From Actinomycetota bacterium (GTDB lineage: Bacteria; Actinomycetota; Actinomycetes; Nanopelagicales; Nanopelagicaceae): a stretch of DNA of 5,400 nucleotides. Position numbers and translations under genes: made by a program. The notes beneath the pieces are model-generated. The model saw only the letters and a list, made by a program, of their open reading frames with translations. It did not search any database and was not told the DNA's origin. The DNA lies in assembly GCA_009697555.1 (NCBI GenBank), contig WLQV01000083.1:1-5400 (forward strand), read 5' to 3'. Shown piece by piece: positions 5,071 to 5,400 of the stretch (the stretch's first letter is position 1; the number at the start of each line of letters is the position of its first letter).

Positions 5071-5400
5071 GTGAAATCACTTGCTCCAATCGTGATCGTG
5101 TTGGCACTCGCTAGCGCGTATGGCTTCTGGCATAAGAGCTCTCGGGGGCGAATTCGTACGAAATCTGGTGCCGGAAAAGGCGCTCTTACCGCAGCCCAAC
5201 TCGGCGCACCGCTGGGCTCGCGAGTGACGCTGCTGCAATTCTCAACAGTCTTCTGTGCCCCGTGCCGTGCTACCCGATCATTATTGGAAGACATCACTTC
5301 ACAATTACCTGATGTCGCGCATATTCATTTAGATGCGGAATCGAATTTAGAACTAGTGCGCGAACTCGATATTCGCTCGACACCTACGACCCTGATTCTC
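5071..5400 (+). CDS. Membrane-anchored thioredoxin-family protein (ThiX-like), 3' end missing
   Basis: This frame runs from a GTG at 5071 to the window edge, 110 residues, without a stop. A hydrophobic segment at about residues 4-20 (SLAPIVIVLALASAYGFW) is followed by a basic stretch (HKSSRGRIRTK). The thioredoxin fold then begins: VTLLQFSTVFCAPCRATRSLL with the redox-active CAPC at 62-65, HIHLDAE (84-90), and RSTPTTLIL with the cis-proline P105. QFSTxFCAPCRATR is a signature of a thioredoxin-like family common in actinobacteria, including mycobacterial ThiX (Rv0816c), which from memory is also divergent from glnR. It should catalyse thiol/disulfide exchange near the membrane. The basic residues after the membrane segment favour a cytoplasmic C-terminal domain by the positive-inside rule, unless the segment is a cleaved signal. 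The C-terminal third is outside the window. Confidence 0.88.
   Translation, partial: MKSLAPIVIVLALASAYGFWHKSSRGRIRTKSGAGKGALTAAQLGAPLGSRVTLLQFSTVFCAPCRATRSLLEDITSQLPDVAHIHLDAESNLELVRELDIRSTPTTLIL

Noticed and set aside
5013..5297. 94-residue minus-strand frame opposite the thioredoxin gene
   Set aside because: It overlaps the glnR leader and the CAPC-containing thioredoxin frame, and shows no domain of its own.
1..5400. CRISPR arrays, tRNA or rRNA genes, insertion sequences, phage or defence genes
   Set aside because: None is visible: nearly all bases lie in housekeeping-type genes, the only gaps are short (up to 74 bp), and no spaced repeats, terminal inverted repeats or tRNA folds were seen.

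Overview
The window reads as a gene-dense, moderately low-GC actinobacterial chromosome. The best lineage marker is the gene at 4313-4996, a clear homologue of the actinobacterial orphan regulator GlnR. It is divergent from a membrane-anchored thioredoxin of the actinobacterial 'QFST.FCAPCRATR' type, the same arrangement as in Mycobacterium (glnR opposite thiX). Roughly balanced GC, A/T-rich third positions, and gaps of only a few bases or overlaps between genes suggest a streamlined lineage such as the freshwater acI group (Nanopelagicales). That placement is an inference.

Layout. (1) 1-1178, plus strand: the 3' part of a secreted-type FMN_bind protein with a Thr/Pro/Ser-rich linker and a covalent flavinylation motif, followed by apbE, the FMN transferase expected to modify it. 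(2) 1168-2094, minus strand: an aldo/keto reductase whose 3' end overlaps apbE tail to tail by 11 bp. (3) 2122-4309, plus strand: a tight three-gene operon of a UPF0303/HbpS-like protein, a PfkB-family (fructokinase-like) sugar kinase and an aldose 1-epimerase-like protein. The reductase and this operon diverge from a 27-bp gap with overlapping, apparently leaderless promoters. (4) 4313-4996, minus strand: glnR, ending 3 bp from the epimerase gene. (5) 5071-5400, plus strand: the 5' part of the thioredoxin gene, running off the window.

How the genes work together. The first pair is an extracytoplasmic flavin electron-transfer module: a carrier and its flavinylating enzyme. The central operon with the reductase looks like sugar handling (anomer interconversion, phosphorylation, carbonyl reduction), but no substrate can be read from the sequence. 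GlnR is a nitrogen-response regulator in the actinobacteria where it has been studied.

The most unusual observation is structural. At all three same-strand gene junctions (FMN_bind/apbE, UPF0303/kinase, kinase/epimerase) an inverted repeat puts all or part of the downstream start codon in the 3' arm of a hairpin, with the upstream stop codon in the loop or the 3' arm. This suggests translational coupling. The two genes with long enough leaders of their own (glnR and the thioredoxin) instead have ordinary Shine-Dalgarno sites. A second notable point is a Gln at the position where aldose 1-epimerases normally carry the catalytic Glu.
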